DNA of 64,000 nucleotides from Tamlana crocina (lineage in GTDB: Bacteria > Bacteroidota > Bacteroidia > Flavobacteriales > Flavobacteriaceae). Where the stretch lies: assembly GCA_040429635.1 (NCBI GenBank), contig CP158972.1:2800001-2864000 (forward strand), written 5' to 3'. The translations under genes were made by a program, and so were the position numbers. The notes under the pieces were generated by a model, which worked only from the letters and a program-made list of their open reading frames with translations, did no database searches and was not told the DNA's origin. This document shows, in pieces, positions 36,285 through 45,231 of this stretch. The first letter of the stretch is position 1. Each line of letters opens with the position of its first letter.

Positions 36285-38050
36285 ACCGCCTCTTCCTGTA
36301 AAAACTGCACTTCGTAAAGGTTTTTGTAATAACCGTTTTCTTTGCTCAACAATTCATTGTGTGTGCCTTGTTCCACAATTTCTCCCGAATCCATTACAAT
36401 AATATTATCGGCCTTTTTCACGGTTGCCAATCTGTGGGCAATCACTATTGAGGTACGGCCTTTGGTGATTTTATCGGTAGCATTTTGAATAAGTTGCTCG
36501 GAATACGAATCGACCGAACTCGTCGCTTCGTCCAGCACCAAAATACTGGGGTTGGTCACATAAGCCCTCAAGAAAGAAATAAGCTGGCGTTGCCCAGAGG
36601 ACAACATTGCCCCACGCTCCTTAACGTTGTAGTGGTAACCGTTGGGCAAGCTCATGATGAAATCATGGATACCTATATCTTTTGCAGCTTGGTACACCTG
36701 CTCTTCAGAAATCTCAGGATGGTTAAGAGTAATGTTGCTCATAATAGTATCGGCAAACAAGAACACATCCTGTAGTACCACGGCAATTTGGGTCCGTAAC
36801 GACGCCAATGTTACCTCCTTTATATCAACTCCATCAATGGAAATGGTACCTCCTTTTATTTCGTAAAAGCGGTTCAATAAATTGATGATGGTCGATTTTC
36901 CAGCCCCAGTAGCCCCAACAATGGCCACAGTTTCACCCACATTTACATTAAATGAAATACCCTTCAATACGTCTTCATCCTCAACATAACTGAAATAGAC
37001 ATTGTTAAATTTTATTTCACCTTTAAACCCATCGGCTTCAATAAGACCATGGTCATCAATTTGCGAAGAGGTATCGAGTACCTTAAACACACGCGTAGCG
37101 GCCACCATACCCATTTGCAGAGTATTGAACTTATCGGCTATTTGGCGCAATGGCCTAAACAACATAGGTACGAACATGATGAATGCCACCAAATCACCTT
37201 GGGATACATTAGTACCATCAAAAACCACATTGAGTCCGCCGTACCAAGCCACCAAACCAATGGTTACCGACGAAGCCAAATCGGCTATCGGGAAAAATAT
37301 GGAATTGTACCAAACCGTTTTTAGCCAACCTTTTTTATGGCGTTCGTTTATGGCTTTGAATTTTTCGTATTCAACGGCTTCTCGGGTGAACAACTGCAAA
37401 ATTTTCATTCCAGTTAAACGCTCCTGCACAAAAGAATTTAAGTTGGACACTTCGGTACGCACTTCCTCGAAAGCTTTTTTCATGTATTTTTGGAATACCC
37501 GCGTCGCGTAAAGTAAAATGGGCAACATGGCAAAAACGATAAGTGAAAGCTTCACATTGATGTAAACCATTACCGCAAAAACCACTGCCATGGTAAGCAA
37601 ATCGCGCACGATCATAAACAGGCCTTGCCCGAAAATATCGGCGATACGTTCCATATCGGTCACGGCTCGGGTAATGAGCACGCCCACTGAAGAATTATCG
37701 TAGTATTTCATTTTAAATTTCAACAGGTGGTCGAAAAGCTTTACGCGAACGTCCATCACCAAATTCTGCCCCAACCAAGCCGCGTAATAAATAAACAGCA
37801 ATTGGAATACGGTTTGCAACACTAAAACACCCAACATCAACACGATGTAAAATAAAAAGTTTTCGGTGTCTTTATCGGTAATACTATCATCAATGGCATC
37901 TTTGGTAATGTATGGCGTGGCCGAACTAAAAATGGCCAAAAGCACCACCAAAACGATAAGCCCTATAAAAATACCTTTATACGGTTTTATGTATTCAAAA
38001 AGGCGTTTGAACAGTTGGTAATCAAAAATACTTTCCTTTGTCTTACTCAT
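36281..38050 (-). CDS. ABC exporter, fused permease and ATPase (MsbA/MdlB-like)
   Basis: The 589-residue half-transporter has six membrane spans in residues about 20-310. Its nucleotide-binding domain starts near 345, with Walker A GATGAGKST, signature MLSSGQRQLISF, Walker B SILVLDEATSSVD, and switch AHRLATVKKAD. It should work as a homodimer or with a paralogue to export lipid, peptide or drug substrates. The signature LSSGQ is normal for this class. It begins directly after truA (adjacent bases), so both are probably in one transcript. Confidence 0.92.
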   Translation of the reverse strand: MSKTKESIFDYQLFKRLFEYIKPYKGIFIGLIVLVVLLAIFSSATPYITKDAIDDSITDKDTENFLFYIVLMLGVLVLQTVFQLLFIYYAAWLGQNLVMDVRVKLFDHLLKFKMKYYDNSSVGVLITRAVTDMERIADIFGQGLFMIVRDLLTMAVVFAVMVYINVKLSLIVFAMLPILLYATRVFQKYMKKAFEEVRTEVSNLNSFVQERLTGMKILQLFTREAVEYEKFKAINERHKKGWLKTVWYNSIFFPIADLASSVTIGLVAWYGGLNVVFDGTNVSQGDLVAFIMFVPMLFRPLRQIADKFNTLQMGMVAATRVFKVLDTSSQIDDHGLIEADGFKGEIKFNNVYFSYVEDEDVLKGISFNVNVGETVAIVGATGAGKSTIINLLNRFYEIKGGTISIDGVDIKEVTLASLRTQIAVVLQDVFLFADTIMSNITLNHPEISEEQVYQAAKDIGIHDFIMSLPNGYHYNVKERGAMLSSGQRQLISFLRAYVTNPSILVLDEATSSVDSYSEQLIQNATDKITKGRTSIVIAHRLATVKKADNIIVMDSGEIVEQGTHNELLSKENGYYKNLYEVQFLQEEAV

Positions 38051-38794
38051 CTATAATTTTATATCCTCCGGATATTCAATTTTTGTTAAATACAGTGCAT
38101 GCGCTGGCACCGAAAACCCGGCTTCGCTCCTATTTTTCGATTGGATGATTTGATGCAAATCGTCCACCTCAATCTTGCCTAAACCAATGTTTACCATAGT
38201 GCCCACAATAGCCCGTACCATGTTTCTTAAAAACCGGTTGGCTTTCACCACAAAATGCAGCTCGCCATCCTTAAAAAACCAATCGGCCTGCTCCACATCA
38301 CAATAATACGTTTTTACATCGGTTTTACTTTTTGAAAAGCATTGAAAATCTTTATAGTGCAACAAGATTTTTGATGCTTCGTTCATTTTTTCAACGTTTA
38401 AAGGCTGTTTCACATAATAGGCCGAATCGAAATTAAACACATTTTTACTCAATGTGATTCGGTACAAATACGTACGACTCAAGGCATCAAAACGCGTATG
38501 TGCTTCTGGCTTCACTTTAAAAACATCGTGAATAGCGATATCTTTTGGCAAAAAGGAATTGAGTTTATAAACTAAATCAGTCTCGTTTATTTTCTTTTCC
38601 GTATCGAAATGCGCGAACATTTGGCTGGCATGCACACCGGCATCGGTACGTCCGGCGCCAACAATAACCATATCCTCCCCCAATAATGTCGACAACCCTT
38701 TTTCTATAACTTCTTGCACCGAAATGGCATTTGGCTGATTTTGCCAACCGTGATAGGCTGTTCCGTTATACGAAAGTTCTAAAAAATACCTCAA
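38051..38794 (-). CDS. truA: tRNA pseudouridine(38-40) synthase TruA
   Basis: The 247-residue protein has the TruA motifs: YNGTAYHGWQNQPNAISVQ near residues 9-27, GAGRTDAGVHASQM with the catalytic Asp near 52, and RFLRNMVRAIVGTMVNIG. It isomerises uridines in the tRNA anticodon arm. Its stop codon abuts the ATG of the ABC exporter. Confidence 0.96.
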   Translation of the reverse strand: MRYFLELSYNGTAYHGWQNQPNAISVQEVIEKGLSTLLGEDMVIVGAGRTDAGVHASQMFAHFDTEKKINETDLVYKLNSFLPKDIAIHDVFKVKPEAHTRFDALSRTYLYRITLSKNVFNFDSAYYVKQPLNVEKMNEASKILLHYKDFQCFSKSKTDVKTYYCDVEQADWFFKDGELHFVVKANRFLRNMVRAIVGTMVNIGLGKIEVDDLHQIIQSKNRSEAGFSVPAHALYLTKIEYPEDIKL

Positions 38795-38839
38795 TGTGTT
38801 TTAATACTTTTGTAGCTGCACAAAGATAACACAAAGACC

Positions 38840-38867
38840 GAAGCTTGAAGACGGAAGCCGGAAGTTT
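38840..38867 (+). repeat. GAAGNNN heptamer array before the phosphoesterase gene
   Basis: Four units, GAAGCTT, GAAGACG, GAAGCCG and GAAGTTT, stand in exact 7-bp phase, ending 18 bp before the next ATG. It is the third heptamer array in this window with units starting GAA. Confidence 0.7.
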
Positions 38868-38885
38868 TAAGAATAGTTTAATGAA

Positions 38886-39380
38886 ATGACAAAAATATTA
38901 CTGCTTTCTGATACCCACGGATATATTGACAACGACATTTTAAGATATGTTAAGCAAGCCGATGAAGTTTGGCACGCCGGAGATATTGGCGATTTAAAGG
39001 TGACCGATGCCATAAAAGCATTGAAACCATTAAAAGCGGTTTATGGTAATATTGATGATGCCAAAATGAGAGGTGAATTTCCTGAGCATAATCGGTTTTT
39101 GTGTGAAGATGTTGATGTTTGGGTGACTCATATTGGTGGCTATCCGCCAAAATACAATGCTCGTGTTTACAGTGAAATCAAACAAAATCCGCCACGGATT
39201 TTTATTTGTGGGCATTCGCATATTTTAAAGGTAATGCCGGATAAAAAATTGAACTTAATCCACATGAACCCTGGTGCCGTTGGCAAACATGGCTTCCACA
39301 AAGTGCGTACCATGCTGCGTTTTACTATTGACGGGAAAAAGATTGAGAATTTAGAAGTTATTGAGTTTGATAAACGGTAA
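38886..39380 (+). CDS. YfcE-type metallophosphoesterase
   Basis: The 164-residue cytoplasmic protein has the two-metal phosphoesterase motifs: LLLSDTHGYID near residues 5-15, WHAGDIGD near 29-36, VYGNIDD near 53-59, THIGGYPP and CGHSHIL near 115-121. This is the YfcE/MJ0936 subfamily, active on phosphodiesters in vitro. Its natural substrate is unknown. The start follows a heptamer array. Confidence 0.92.
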   Translation: MTKILLLSDTHGYIDNDILRYVKQADEVWHAGDIGDLKVTDAIKALKPLKAVYGNIDDAKMRGEFPEHNRFLCEDVDVWVTHIGGYPPKYNARVYSEIKQNPPRIFICGHSHILKVMPDKKLNLIHMNPGAVGKHGFHKVRTMLRFTIDGKKIENLEVIEFDKR

Positions 39381-39418
39381 TCGTACTTTGGGGTTATAAC
39401 GGCTTTTGGCAGATAAGT

Positions 39419-39502
39419 GCGTTAGGGATTGCAGAGGAAAGCCCACAGCGAGGCACGAGCGAGGACTTGTAACGTAAAGCCCGACCCGACAGGGTAACGC
39501 CC
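39419..39502 (+). ncRNA. Flavobacterial interspersed structured element, copy 2 (possible ncRNA)
   Basis: GCGTTA at 39419-39424 pairs with TAACGC near the 3' end and encloses smaller stems, such as ACCC-GACA-GGGT. The start GCGTTAGGGATTG and core AAAGCCCGACCC match the element at 19080-19178. The GAGGAAAGCCC stretch recalls RNase P RNA, but the element is far too short. It could be one of the Flavobacteriia-specific motifs such as Flavo-1, which I cannot check here. It lies between convergent genes. Confidence 0.5.
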
Positions 39503-39594
39503 AAACATAAAGGGATCCCGATATGCATCGGAATTAATTTAACCTACACTTTTGAATGCGTTGTTTTTGCAACTTTTCAAAACTGGGTTTCATT

Positions 39595-39626
39595 AAAAAA
39601 ACCCAAAGCTTTCACTTTGGGTTTTT
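39595..39626. terminator. Bidirectional terminator between convergent genes
   Basis: AAAAAACCCAAAG and CTTTGGGTTTTT form a perfect stem with A and T tracts on both sides. It can serve the phosphoesterase/ncRNA unit on the plus strand and the DUF4293 gene on the minus strand. Confidence 0.85.
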
Positions 39627-39655
39627 AACGCACTAATACTACTAAGATGTTAGGT

Positions 39656-40066
39656 TTAACGCAATCGATCAACAGATTTTACAAGATCTTCATCCTTCTT
39701 GATGGCTTTATTGGCCAAGGCCAAAAACACGATAGAAACAATAGGGAGAAGCATCCCAATACCTTTCTCAGAAACCGCCGTTTCTCCAGATAAATTTAGC
39801 GATCGGTACACGAAAAATCCTAGTAAAATAAAGTTTAATATGATGTTAAGTCGCCCCAAAATAAACTGAGACTTCCTATTTTTATAACTCATTATACCAA
39901 CCAACGATAACAAAACCGATAATAAAAACCCAACTAAAACAATAGGCACATGGGCTGCAAATATTTTTTCGGCATCGTCGGTTTGCCACAATTCAAATAC
40001 GAAAATCAAGCCTCCGGAAATTCCGGCAGCTATTAAAAGATAAACGGTTTGGATACGCTGTAGCAT
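39656..40066 (-). CDS. DUF4293 four-span membrane protein
   Basis: The 136-residue protein begins MLQRIQTVYLLIAAG, the conserved opening of DUF4293, and has four hydrophobic segments (VYLLIAAGISGGLIFVF, VPIVLVGFLLSVLLSLVGI, FILGRLNIILNFILLGFFVY, IGMLLPIVSIVFLALANKAI). The tail is charged. This family is conserved in Bacteroidota next to rho, as here, divergently transcribed. No function is known. Confidence 0.88.
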   Translation of the reverse strand: MLQRIQTVYLLIAAGISGGLIFVFELWQTDDAEKIFAAHVPIVLVGFLLSVLLSLVGIMSYKNRKSQFILGRLNIILNFILLGFFVYRSLNLSGETAVSEKGIGMLLPIVSIVFLALANKAIKKDEDLVKSVDRLR

Positions 40067-40254
40067 ACTTTTTTTTAAAACTAGACCGCAAAAATAAAAG
40101 AATTAGCGGTAAAAAATAAAATAAAGTTGTATAATTGCAGTATTAATTCTCAACGACCGCATTTACAAGCGGTTATTTCTTCAGAAAATAAAAAATCATT
40201 TTTCAGAATATAACTACGGTTTGTATTCGCAAATAAAATCTTCAATTAACATAG

Positions 40255-41874
40255 ATGTTTGAAATTTCACAATTAAAAGCAAAGAAGCTCGCTGAACTAC
40301 AGGAGATTGCTAAAAAATTGAACGTACCAAAATACCGTTCGTTAAAAAAATTGGATTTAGTTTACCAAATACTAGACCAGCAGGCTGCCGACCCAAATGC
40401 GGTTAAAGAAGCAGTTGCCCCTAACCCAAGTGAGGCAAAAACAGAGGCTAAAGACGACAATAAGCCCGCAAGAAAACCAAGGCAAAGGGTGCAGCGCAAT
40501 GCTCCTGCAAAAGCCGACAACAAACCAGCTGCCGAGAAAAGTAGTGATGCCCCTAAAAAAGAGGAAAACGCTCCGAAGCAAAAAGTAGAAGAGCAAAAAA
40601 CAGATAACGCCCCTAAACAAAAGGCTCAAAACGACAACCAGCCCAAGCAAAACAAAAGACCCCACAACAACAAAGGTCAAAATAAAAACCAAAAGAATAC
40701 TAACGTAGATAAAGGCAATAAGGACAACAGAAATCGCTATCGCGAACCTGATTTTGAATTTGATGCCATTATTGAAAGTGAAGGCGTGTTGGATATTATG
40801 CAGGATGGGTATGGCTTTTTACGCTCTTCTGACTATAATTATTTGTCATCTCCAGACGATATTTATGTATCGCAATCGCAAATTCGTTTATTCGGACTTA
40901 AAAAAGGCGATACCGTTTTAGGAAATGTACGCCCACCAAAAGAAGGCGAAAAATATTTCCCACTCATTAAAGTAAACCGCATTAACGGCCAAAAACCGGA
41001 AGTGGTGCGCGACCGCGTATCGTTCGAGCATTTAACACCGTTGTTCCCGCAGGAAAAATTCAATATTGCTGAAAGACAGAGCACCATTTCTACTAGAATC
41101 ATGGACTTGTTTTCTCCTATTGGGAAAGGTCAACGTGGTATGATCGTTTCGCAACCCAAAACGGGGAAAACCATGTTACTCAAGGATGTAGCCAACGCCA
41201 TTGCCGCCAACCATCCCGAAGTGTACCAAATGATTTTATTAATTGATGAACGCCCGGAAGAAGTTACCGATATGCAACGCCACGTTCATGGTGAAGTGAT
41301 TGCTTCTACATTCGATAAAGAGGCTCACGAACACGTAAAAATTGCCGATATCGTGCTTGAAAAAGCAAAGCGTTTGGTAGAATGCGGCCACGATGTGGTG
41401 ATTCTTTTAGATTCTATTACCCGTTTGGCCAGAGCCTACAACACGGTTCAGCCGGCATCCGGTAAAATATTAAGTGGTGGTGTTGACGCCAATGCGTTGC
41501 ACAGACCGAAAAGGTTCTTTGGTGCGGCTAGAAATATTGAAAACGGTGGGTCACTAACCATTATCGCCACGGCACTTACCGAAACCGGATCTAAAATGGA
41601 CGAAGTTATTTTTGAAGAATTTAAAGGAACAGGTAACATGGAACTTCAGTTGGATAGAAAAATTTCCAACCGTAGAATTTTCCCTGCCATCGACCTAACG
41701 TCTTCGAGCACTCGTCGCGACGATTTATTATTGGACGACAATACCATACAACGTATGTGGGTAATGCGTAAATACTTGGCCGACATGAATCCTATTGAGG
41801 CCATGGAATTTATTAACGACCGCATTAAGCAAACCAGAAACAACGAGGAATTTTTGATTTCAATGAATGGTTAA
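40255..41874 (+). CDS. rho: Transcription termination factor Rho
   Basis: The 539-residue hexameric RNA helicase has the N-terminal Rho domain (residues 1-45, [19 protein letters not shown]). A long low-complexity insert rich in Lys, Asn, Pro, Gln and Ala (about 48-165) follows, typical of Bacteroidota Rho. A cold-shock-like RNA-binding domain ([20 protein letters not shown]) comes next. The ATPase core has Walker [13 protein letters not shown] and [17 protein letters not shown]-loop and R-loop motifs are present. It ends transcription of untranslated RNA. A strong intrinsic terminator follows. Confidence 0.97.
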   Translation: MFEISQLKAKKLAELQEIAKKLNVPKYRSLKKLDLVYQILDQQAADPNAVKEAVAPNPSEAKTEAKDDNKPARKPRQRVQRNAPAKADNKPAAEKSSDAPKKEENAPKQKVEEQKTDNAPKQKAQNDNQPKQNKRPHNNKGQNKNQKNTNVDKGNKDNRNRYREPDFEFDAIIESEGVLDIMQDGYGFLRSSDYNYLSSPDDIYVSQSQIRLFGLKKGDTVLGNVRPPKEGEKYFPLIKVNRINGQKPEVVRDRVSFEHLTPLFPQEKFNIAERQSTISTRIMDLFSPIGKGQRGMIVSQPKTGKTMLLKDVANAIAANHPEVYQMILLIDERPEEVTDMQRHVHGEVIASTFDKEAHEHVKIADIVLEKAKRLVECGHDVVILLDSITRLARAYNTVQPASGKILSGGVDANALHRPKRFFGAARNIENGGSLTIIATALTETGSKMDEVIFEEFKGTGNMELQLDRKISNRRIFPAIDLTSSSTRRDDLLLDDNTIQRMWVMRKYLADMNPIEAMEFINDRIKQTRNNEEFLISMNG

Positions 41875-41905
41875 AAACCCATCAAAAAACATATAATTTT
41901 AAAAG

Positions 41906-41936
41906 GACCTTTAAAAATTTTTAAGGTCTTTTTTTT
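41906..41936 (+). terminator. Terminator after rho
   Basis: GACCTTTAAAAATTTTTAAGGTC is a perfect palindrome followed by eight Ts (41929-41936). Confidence 0.9.
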
Positions 41937-41970
41937 GTGGAAAAACTAATTAATCGTAATATTGCAATAT
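41935..41970 (+). promoter_or_regulatory. arsR promoter and operator
   Basis: A TTG (41935-41937) and TAATATTG (41957-41964), 19 bp apart, resemble a Bacteroidota -33/-7 promoter. The -7 element overlaps the perfect palindrome ATATTGCAATAT (41959-41970). The same palindrome with one change recurs at 42336-42347. Overlap with the promoter fits repression by ArsR released by arsenite. Confidence 0.6.
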
Positions 41971-41982
41971 ATAAATAATAAA

Positions 41983-42312
41983 ATGGGAATATCAAAAACT
42001 GAAATATTTACCGAAGCGCAAAACGAAATCGCTGTTTTTGCAAAAGTATTTGGCCACCCAGCCAGAGTCGCCATTTTACAGCATTTATTTAAAATAGACA
42101 CTTGTGTTTGTGGCGATTTAGTTGATGAAATCGGTTTGGCCCAACCCACTATTTCACAGCATTTAAAAGAACTTAAACAATTAGGATTGATTAAAGGCAG
42201 CGTAGAAGGCACTAGTGTTTGTTACTGCATCGACTCTGAAAACTGGACTAAAATGAAAAATGTCATGCTCCAGTTTTTAGACCAAGACCTCAATAAGCAA
42301 AGTTGTTGCTAA
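41983..42312 (+). CDS. arsR: ArsR-family metalloregulator
   Basis: The ATG at 41983 (MGISKTEIFTEAQNE) follows the operator; a TTG start upstream would place the operator inside the gene. The 109-residue winged-helix protein has the As(III)-binding motif TCVCGDL near residues 41-47, in the DNA-recognition helix region, followed by LAQPTISQHLKELKQLGLIKG. It also has a Cys-rich end (QSCC). Binding of arsenite or antimonite should release it from DNA. It leads the arsenic operon. Confidence 0.92.
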   Translation: MGISKTEIFTEAQNEIAVFAKVFGHPARVAILQHLFKIDTCVCGDLVDEIGLAQPTISQHLKELKQLGLIKGSVEGTSVCYCIDSENWTKMKNVMLQFLDQDLNKQSCC

Positions 42313-42335
42313 AAAATTTCTCTACGTTAATTGCA

Positions 42336-42347
42336 ATATTGCGATAT
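42336..42347 (+). promoter_or_regulatory. Second ArsR-type operator
   Basis: ATATTGCGATAT differs at one base from the perfect palindrome ATATTGCAATAT in front of arsR. It lies between arsR and the exported pseudo-phosphatase gene, 25 bp before that ATG. It suggests a second ArsR-controlled promoter inside the operon. Confidence 0.55.
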
Positions 42348-42371
42348 AACAATAAATAAAACATCACAGCC

Positions 42372-42983
42372 ATGAAAACAAAATCATTAATCGCCTTTTT
42401 AAGCCTTCTGTTGGCAAGCACAGTTACCATGCAAGCACAATCGCTAAGTAATAAAATTAAAAAATCTGTTGTTGAAATTGGTGAAACTTTTACTGAAATT
42501 CCCAAAGAAGAATTACTTATTTTAGACCAAATAGCCTACAAACTACACAAAGAAAAAAAAGGAAATAACACTGCACATGCCATTTTTATTGATAAAGAAA
42601 ATGATAAAACGAGCCAGCTTGCCATGATTTGGTTAAAAACAGGGCTTCATTATTACGGACTTGAAAACCTATTCAACATCGAGTCTGCTGGTATTGAAAA
42701 TAATTCGAAACATGTAAATCTTAATTCGCTAAATCAATTCGGTTTTAAGGTTAAAAATGATAAAAACAACAAAATAAAACTCAAGTTTGGCTCCGGGAGT
42801 TGGGACATTCACCCCAAAAACATAGAAAGCTTAACCGAAACCCCTCGAACCATTAAAATCGCCACCGAAGAAGGAATTCTAAAAAACCATATTACTTTAC
42901 ACCTAAACGACACCCATAGTATCCCTAAAGAAATGCTATATATTGCAACTCGTATCAATAATTTAGAACAAATAATTAAATAA
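42372..42983 (+). CDS. Exported, catalytically dead arsenate-reductase-like (LMW-PTP-like) protein
   Basis: The 203-residue protein has a signal peptide (MKTKSLIAFLSLLLASTVTMQAQ). Its mature part aligns through its length with the arsenate reductase-like phosphatase encoded two genes later. For example, SQLAMIWLKTGLHYYGLENLF at 81-101 matches [21 protein letters not shown] in that protein (pieces compared). The active-site Cys and Arg of the CX5R loop are replaced here by Asp74 and Thr80. It can hardly be a reductase or phosphatase; binding of arsenate or an arsenic adduct in the periplasm is a guess. It is controlled with the arsenic operon. Confidence 0.65.
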   Translation: MKTKSLIAFLSLLLASTVTMQAQSLSNKIKKSVVEIGETFTEIPKEELLILDQIAYKLHKEKKGNNTAHAIFIDKENDKTSQLAMIWLKTGLHYYGLENLFNIESAGIENNSKHVNLNSLNQFGFKVKNDKNNKIKLKFGSGSWDIHPKNIESLTETPRTIKIATEEGILKNHITLHLNDTHSIPKEMLYIATRINNLEQIIK

Positions 42984-42990
42984 TTTCATC

Positions 42991-43458
42991 ATGAAACTTT
43001 CAGAAATAAAAAACATCCTTGCAAGAGAAAAGAACATCGCCTTTCAATTACCAAACCGACAATTGGTACCAAAACATTTTCATGTTACCGAAGTAGGGAA
43101 AATAACCAAGCACTTTATTGATTGCGGTGGTACCGTTCGCAACGAGGAAGTAGTAAACTTTCAATTATGGAGCGCCGATGATTACAACCACCGTTTGCAC
43201 CCAGAAAAACTACTGCACATCATAGAGCTTTCTGAAAAAACTTTGGGCATTGGCGATTTAGACATTGAAGTAGAATACCAAGGAGAAACCATTGGCAAGT
43301 TCGGATTGGACTATAACGGTGAAAATTTCTTGCTCACAACCAAACAAACCGATTGTTTGGCCAAAGATAACTGCGGAATCCCTGCCGAAAAACCAAAAGT
43401 ACGATTGTCTAACCTCAACAACGAACCTTGTTGTGAGCCTGGAGGAAACTGCTGCTAA
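42991..43458 (+). CDS. DUF6428 protein with Cys-rich tail
   Basis: The 155-residue cytoplasmic protein (LSEIKNILAREKNIAFQLPN, VNFQLWSADDYNHRLHPEKLL) matches DUF6428, a family found in Bacteroidota arsenic operons. The C-terminal 37 residues carry six Cys, ending EPCCEPGGNCC, which could bind arsenite. Arsenite binding or delivery is inferred. The function of the family is not established. It lies 7 bp after the pseudo-phosphatase gene and 22 bp before the reductase-like gene. Confidence 0.8.
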   Translation: MKLSEIKNILAREKNIAFQLPNRQLVPKHFHVTEVGKITKHFIDCGGTVRNEEVVNFQLWSADDYNHRLHPEKLLHIIELSEKTLGIGDLDIEVEYQGETIGKFGLDYNGENFLLTTKQTDCLAKDNCGIPAEKPKVRLSNLNNEPCCEPGGNCC

Positions 43459-43480
43459 TTATAAACAAACACAATTAATA

Positions 43481-44113
43481 ATGATATCAACACAAACCCA
43501 CCTATTCACAGAAATAGAACAAACCATAAAAAGTCTGAAACCAGAAACCATTTCAGAGGAAAGAAAAGCAACTTTACAACCTTTAATTGAGTTTGTTCAG
43601 GAAAAAGTGTCAAACCAACAAGACATCCGAATAAATTTTATTTGCACTCACAACTCGCGTCGCAGTCACCTATCACAGGTTTGGGCTCAAACCATGGCCG
43701 CGTACTTTAACATAAAAAATGTATTTTGTTATTCGGGAGGCACCGAAGCCACGGCATTGTTCCCCATGGCAGCCGAAGCGCTAAAAAATTCAGGATTCCT
43801 AATACAAACCCTTTCCGAAGGTAAAAACCCTGTATACAGTATTAAATATTCTGAAAATGCCCATCCGGTTATTGGTTTTTCAAAAAAACTGGATGACGAT
43901 TTTAACCCGAAATCGGCATTCGCGGCCATTATGACCTGCGACTCGGCCAATGAAGCTTGCCCATTTGTTCCCGGAGCTGAAAAACGAATCCCTATTACAT
44001 TTGAAGACCCCAAAGCATTTGATGGCACCCCACAACAGGCTGAAAAATATAACGAACGTAGCATCCAAATTGCTACCGAATTGTTTTATGTATTTTCTAA
44101 AATTCAATCTTAA
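43481..44113 (+). CDS. Arsenate reductase-like LMW phosphatase (ArsC-type)
   Basis: The ATG at 43481 ([14 protein letters not shown]) is chosen; the open frame extends upstream only by overlapping the DUF6428 gene. The 210-residue protein has the phosphatase-fold loop CTHNSRRS near residues 55-62 (Cys55, Arg61), SGGTEATA, and a second Cys pair in [12 protein letters not shown] near 147-158, as in thioredoxin-linked arsenate reductases. It probably reduces arsenate to arsenite for export by the ACR3 pump encoded next, 1 bp after its stop. Confidence 0.88.
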   Translation: MISTQTHLFTEIEQTIKSLKPETISEERKATLQPLIEFVQEKVSNQQDIRINFICTHNSRRSHLSQVWAQTMAAYFNIKNVFCYSGGTEATALFPMAAEALKNSGFLIQTLSEGKNPVYSIKYSENAHPVIGFSKKLDDDFNPKSAFAAIMTCDSANEACPFVPGAEKRIPITFEDPKAFDGTPQQAEKYNERSIQIATELFYVFSKIQS

Positions 44114-44114
44114 C

Positions 44115-45179
44115 ATGGCAAAAACTAAAAAATTGAGTTTTCTCGACAGAAACCTCACCCTTTGGATTTTTGTAGCCATGGCACTTGGCGTTGGTATTGG
44201 TTATTTCTTTCCCTCGTTTCCAAACGTTATCAATGCCATGAGCAGCGGCACTACCAATATTCCCATTGCCATTGGTTTGATTTTGATGATGTACCCGCCA
44301 TTAGCAAAGGTGAATTATTCGTTATTACCAAAAGTGTTTAAAAACACCAAAATCCTTTCCATATCATTGGTTTTAAACTGGATTATTGGCCCAGTATTGA
44401 TGTTTGTATTGGCCATCACGTTTTTAAGGGACTACCCTGAATATATGGTCGGACTTATTTTAATTGGTCTTGCCAGATGCATTGCTATGGTTTTAGTTTG
44501 GAACGACTTAGCCGATGGAAGCAGTGAATACGGCGCAGGATTAGTTGCGTTAAACAGTATCTTTCAGGTGTTTGCGTACAGCTTTTACGCTTGGATTTTT
44601 ATCACCATCCTCCCGCCATATTTCGGATTTGAAGGCGCTATTATAGATATTTCTATTGCTACCATTGCCGAAAGTGTAGCTATCTATTTAGGCATACCAT
44701 TTTTAATGGGTATTTTAAGTCGATGGATTTTAGTAAAATTAAAAGGTGAAACTTGGTACAACCAAACGTTTATTCCGGCTGTTTCGCCGTTAACGCTCAT
44801 TGCGCTTTTATTCACCATTATAGTCATGTTTTCTTTAAAAGGTGAGTTAATTGTTGAAATTCCCATGGATGTCGTAATTATTGCCATCCCGCTGTTGGTT
44901 TATTTCACATTAATGTTCATCATTGGCTTTTTCTTTACCAAAGCCACGGGAGCTGAATATGACAAAACCACATCGGTCGCTTTCACGGCAGCAGGAAACA
45001 ATTTTGAACTTGCCATTGCTGTAGCCATTGCGGTTTTCGGGCTCAATTCCGGGCAAGCTTTTGCCGGCGTTATCGGCCCACTGGTTGAAGTACCAGCACT
45101 AATCTTATTAGTACGCGTTTCGTTTTGGCTAAGGAATAAATATTACGGAAAAAAAAGCACCGCTACTAAAGCAGTATAA
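44115..45179 (+). CDS. acr3: ACR3-family arsenite efflux permease
   Basis: The ATG at 44115 ([25 protein letters not shown]) gives 354 residues with about ten membrane spans. ACR3 motifs are visible: [18 protein letters not shown] with the essential Cys near residue 120, [16 protein letters not shown], and [36 protein letters not shown]. It exports arsenite driven by the proton gradient. It closes the arsenic operon and is followed by a strong terminator. Confidence 0.95.
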   Translation: MAKTKKLSFLDRNLTLWIFVAMALGVGIGYFFPSFPNVINAMSSGTTNIPIAIGLILMMYPPLAKVNYSLLPKVFKNTKILSISLVLNWIIGPVLMFVLAITFLRDYPEYMVGLILIGLARCIAMVLVWNDLADGSSEYGAGLVALNSIFQVFAYSFYAWIFITILPPYFGFEGAIIDISIATIAESVAIYLGIPFLMGILSRWILVKLKGETWYNQTFIPAVSPLTLIALLFTIIVMFSLKGELIVEIPMDVVIIAIPLLVYFTLMFIIGFFFTKATGAEYDKTTSVAFTAAGNNFELAIAVAIAVFGLNSGQAFAGVIGPLVEVPALILLVRVSFWLRNKYYGKKSTATKAV

Positions 45180-45184
45180 AATCA

Positions 45185-45219
45185 AAAACGGTTCAGTTAA
45201 AATAACTGAACCGTTTTTT
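45185..45219. terminator. Bidirectional terminator after acr3
   Basis: ACGGTTCAGTTA and TAACTGAACCGT form a perfect 12-bp stem, with As before and Ts after, between convergent genes. Confidence 0.9.
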
Positions 45220-45231
45220 CTTCTGAATAAA

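Noticed and set aside
39419-39502. RNase P RNA
   Set aside because: The GAGGAAAG and GGGTAACGCC stretches recall RNase P RNA, but the element is about 85 nt long, lacks most of the core, and has a relative at 19080.
43292-43480. Longer N-terminus for the arsenate reductase-like protein
   Set aside because: The extension is out of frame with, and wholly inside, the DUF6428 gene; the ATG at 43481 fits the paralogue alignment.
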